Assembly: GCA_964514105.1 (NCBI GenBank)
Contig: CAZEPJ010000107.1
Location: 1 to 7,443 of the forward strand
DNA length: 7,443 bases
Direction of reading: 5' to 3'
From: CAZEPJ01 sp964514105
GTDB taxonomy: Bacteria > Desulfobacterota > Desulfocorpusculales > Desulfocorpusculum
The stretch's first letter is position 1, and the number at the start of each line of letters is the position of its first letter. The position numbers and the translations under genes are program-made. Under the pieces are notes generated by a model. It did not search any database. It was given only the letters and a program-made list of their open reading frames with translations, and was not told the DNA's origin. This document shows positions 6,681 through 7,443 of this stretch, piece by piece.

Positions 6681-7325
6681 ATGGATGCACATCAGATGAA
6701 GTGGAACGAGCAGGTGGCGCAGCACCTCATCGCGCAACTGGAGAAGCGGCGCATGGAGGGAAGCTACGCCCCCACAGGGGCCCAGGCCAAGGAGGAGATC
6801 CTGGCCATGATCCCCCACGGGGCCACGGTCTTTCGCTGCGGCTCCATGACCGCCGTGGCAATGGGCCTGTGGGATGCCGTGCGGGCCATTCCCGGCGTCG
6901 AGGTCATCGACCCGTACCAGCCTGGGCTCTCTCCGGCGGACGGGCTGAGCCTCCGCCGCAAGGGCCTGACAGCGGACATCATGATCGCCAGCACCAACGC
7001 CATCACCCTGGATGGCAGGCTCGTCAACCTGGACGGGACCGGCAATCGCGTGGCGGCCATGATCTTCGGCCCGAACAAGGTGATTCTCCCCGTGGGCATG
7101 AACAAGGTCTGCCCCGACATGGAATCCGCCATGGCCCGGGTCAAGCACGTGGCCGGCCCGGCCAACGCCATCCGGGTGGGAGTGGACACCCCGTGCGCCA
7201 AGAACGGCCTTTGCACGGACTGCCGCTCCCCCCAGCGTATCTGCAACAGTTGGAGCGTCATCGAGGGGCAGTTCTCCCAGGGACGCATCCACGTCAAGCT
7301 GGTGGGGGAGGCGCTGGGGTACTGA
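6681..7325 (+). CDS. LUD domain protein, YkgG/LutC type, with C-terminal four-cysteine cluster
   Basis: The 214-residue soluble protein is a complete LUD (former DUF162) domain, the fold of E. coli YkgG and Bacillus LutC. LutC works with the Fe-S proteins LutA and LutB in lactate oxidation; many single LUD proteins have no proven role. Recognisable parts are the N-terminal helix with EKRRMEGSYAPTGAQAKEEIL, ATVFRCGSMTAVAMGLW (48-64), GLTADIMIASTNAITLDGRL (95-114), NLDGTGNRVAAMIFGPNKV (116-134) and PVGMNKV. It ends with PCAKNGLCTDCRSPQRIC (171-188), where Cys172, 178, 181 and 188 could bind a metal or Fe-S cluster. The start at 6681 is supported by GAGGTGA (6671-6677), which is close to the ATG; a second in-frame ATG is at 6696. 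No lutA or lutB partner lies upstream, and downstream lies outside the window. The family assignment is firm. A lactate role is inferred from the family only. Confidence 0.9.
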   Translation: MDAHQMKWNEQVAQHLIAQLEKRRMEGSYAPTGAQAKEEILAMIPHGATVFRCGSMTAVAMGLWDAVRAIPGVEVIDPYQPGLSPADGLSLRRKGLTADIMIASTNAITLDGRLVNLDGTGNRVAAMIFGPNKVILPVGMNKVCPDMESAMARVKHVAGPANAIRVGVDTPCAKNGLCTDCRSPQRICNSWSVIEGQFSQGRIHVKLVGEALGY

Positions 7326-7443
7326 GCCCTGCCGCCCGCAGAGGAATCGCCGGATGAAGGCCTTGGGCCTGGAGACGCCCTCGGCTTGGCCCGGATTAGT
7401 CATCGGTTCATGCTGTACAAGCTTGAAAGCATCTTCAAGCTGG
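7326..7443 (+). other. Sequence after the LUD gene, possible start of another gene
   Basis: No terminator with a T-tract is visible. GAGGAA (7341-7346) sits 7 bases before an ATG at 7354, whose frame stays open to the window end (about 30 codons, beginning MKALGLETPSAW), but I do not recognise the product. A second open frame contains ATG 7410 (MLYKLESIFKL) without a ribosome binding site. A small hairpin AGGCC-TTG-GGCCT lies at 7358-7370. The window ends before either option can be judged. Confidence 0.2.
7420..7441. repeat. Perfect 8-bp inverted repeat, 6-base loop
   Basis: AGCTTGAA (7420-7427) and TTCAAGCT (7434-7441) are exact reverse complements around AGCATC. The element is AT-richer than its surroundings. 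It could be an operator, the stem of a terminator whose T-tract is beyond the window, or part of a coding sequence. What follows is not visible. Confidence 0.55.

Noticed and set aside
6584..7357. 257-residue plus-strand frame overlapping the LUD gene
   Set aside because: The overlapped frame encodes the conserved LUD domain. This one is low-complexity Arg/Gly/His sequence.

Overview
The window is high-GC bacterial DNA. Its gene content suggests a Desulfobacterota (former Deltaproteobacteria)-like or similar environmental Gram-negative lineage: secreted SBBP / InlB-like / CARDB repeat proteins, an SpvB-type secreted protein, class III nucleotide cyclases and a YkgG/LutC-type LUD protein. This placement is an inference from gene families, not from a marker gene.

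Layout. Bases 1-1617 are a patch of broken genes. A fragment of a class III cyclase domain stops abruptly near base 128. It runs directly, in another frame, into the 3' part of a secreted repeat protein (SBBP unit, two InlB-like repeats, CARDB domain) that ends at 1125. Facing it on the minus strand is the start of an SpvB/TcaC-type secreted protein. That gene keeps its ribosome binding site and signal peptide, but it is frameshifted and cut off right next to the stop of the CARDB gene. None of these three genes is complete.

From 1844 the DNA is ordinary chromosome. A full-length glnE (bifunctional glutamine synthetase adenylyltransferase/deadenylyltransferase, minus strand) is divergent from an intact membrane-bound class III cyclase with six predicted membrane segments, a HAMP domain and a catalytic domain (plus strand). 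A 173-base region separates the two and carries plausible promoters in both directions. Downstream on the plus strand, after 158 bases with a possible promoter of its own, is a complete LUD-domain protein with a C-terminal four-cysteine cluster. The last 118 bases hold an inverted repeat and possibly the start of another gene.

How the genes relate. glnE controls glutamine synthetase in response to nitrogen. The cyclase probably makes a cyclic nucleotide in response to an unknown membrane or cytoplasmic signal. The LUD protein belongs to a family linked to lactate/organic acid oxidation. Nothing in the sequence ties the three into one pathway. No CRISPR array, tRNA, rRNA, transposase or integrase was seen. 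I found no convincing new biological system. The most notable features are the chimeric, decayed left end and some details of the cyclase active site.
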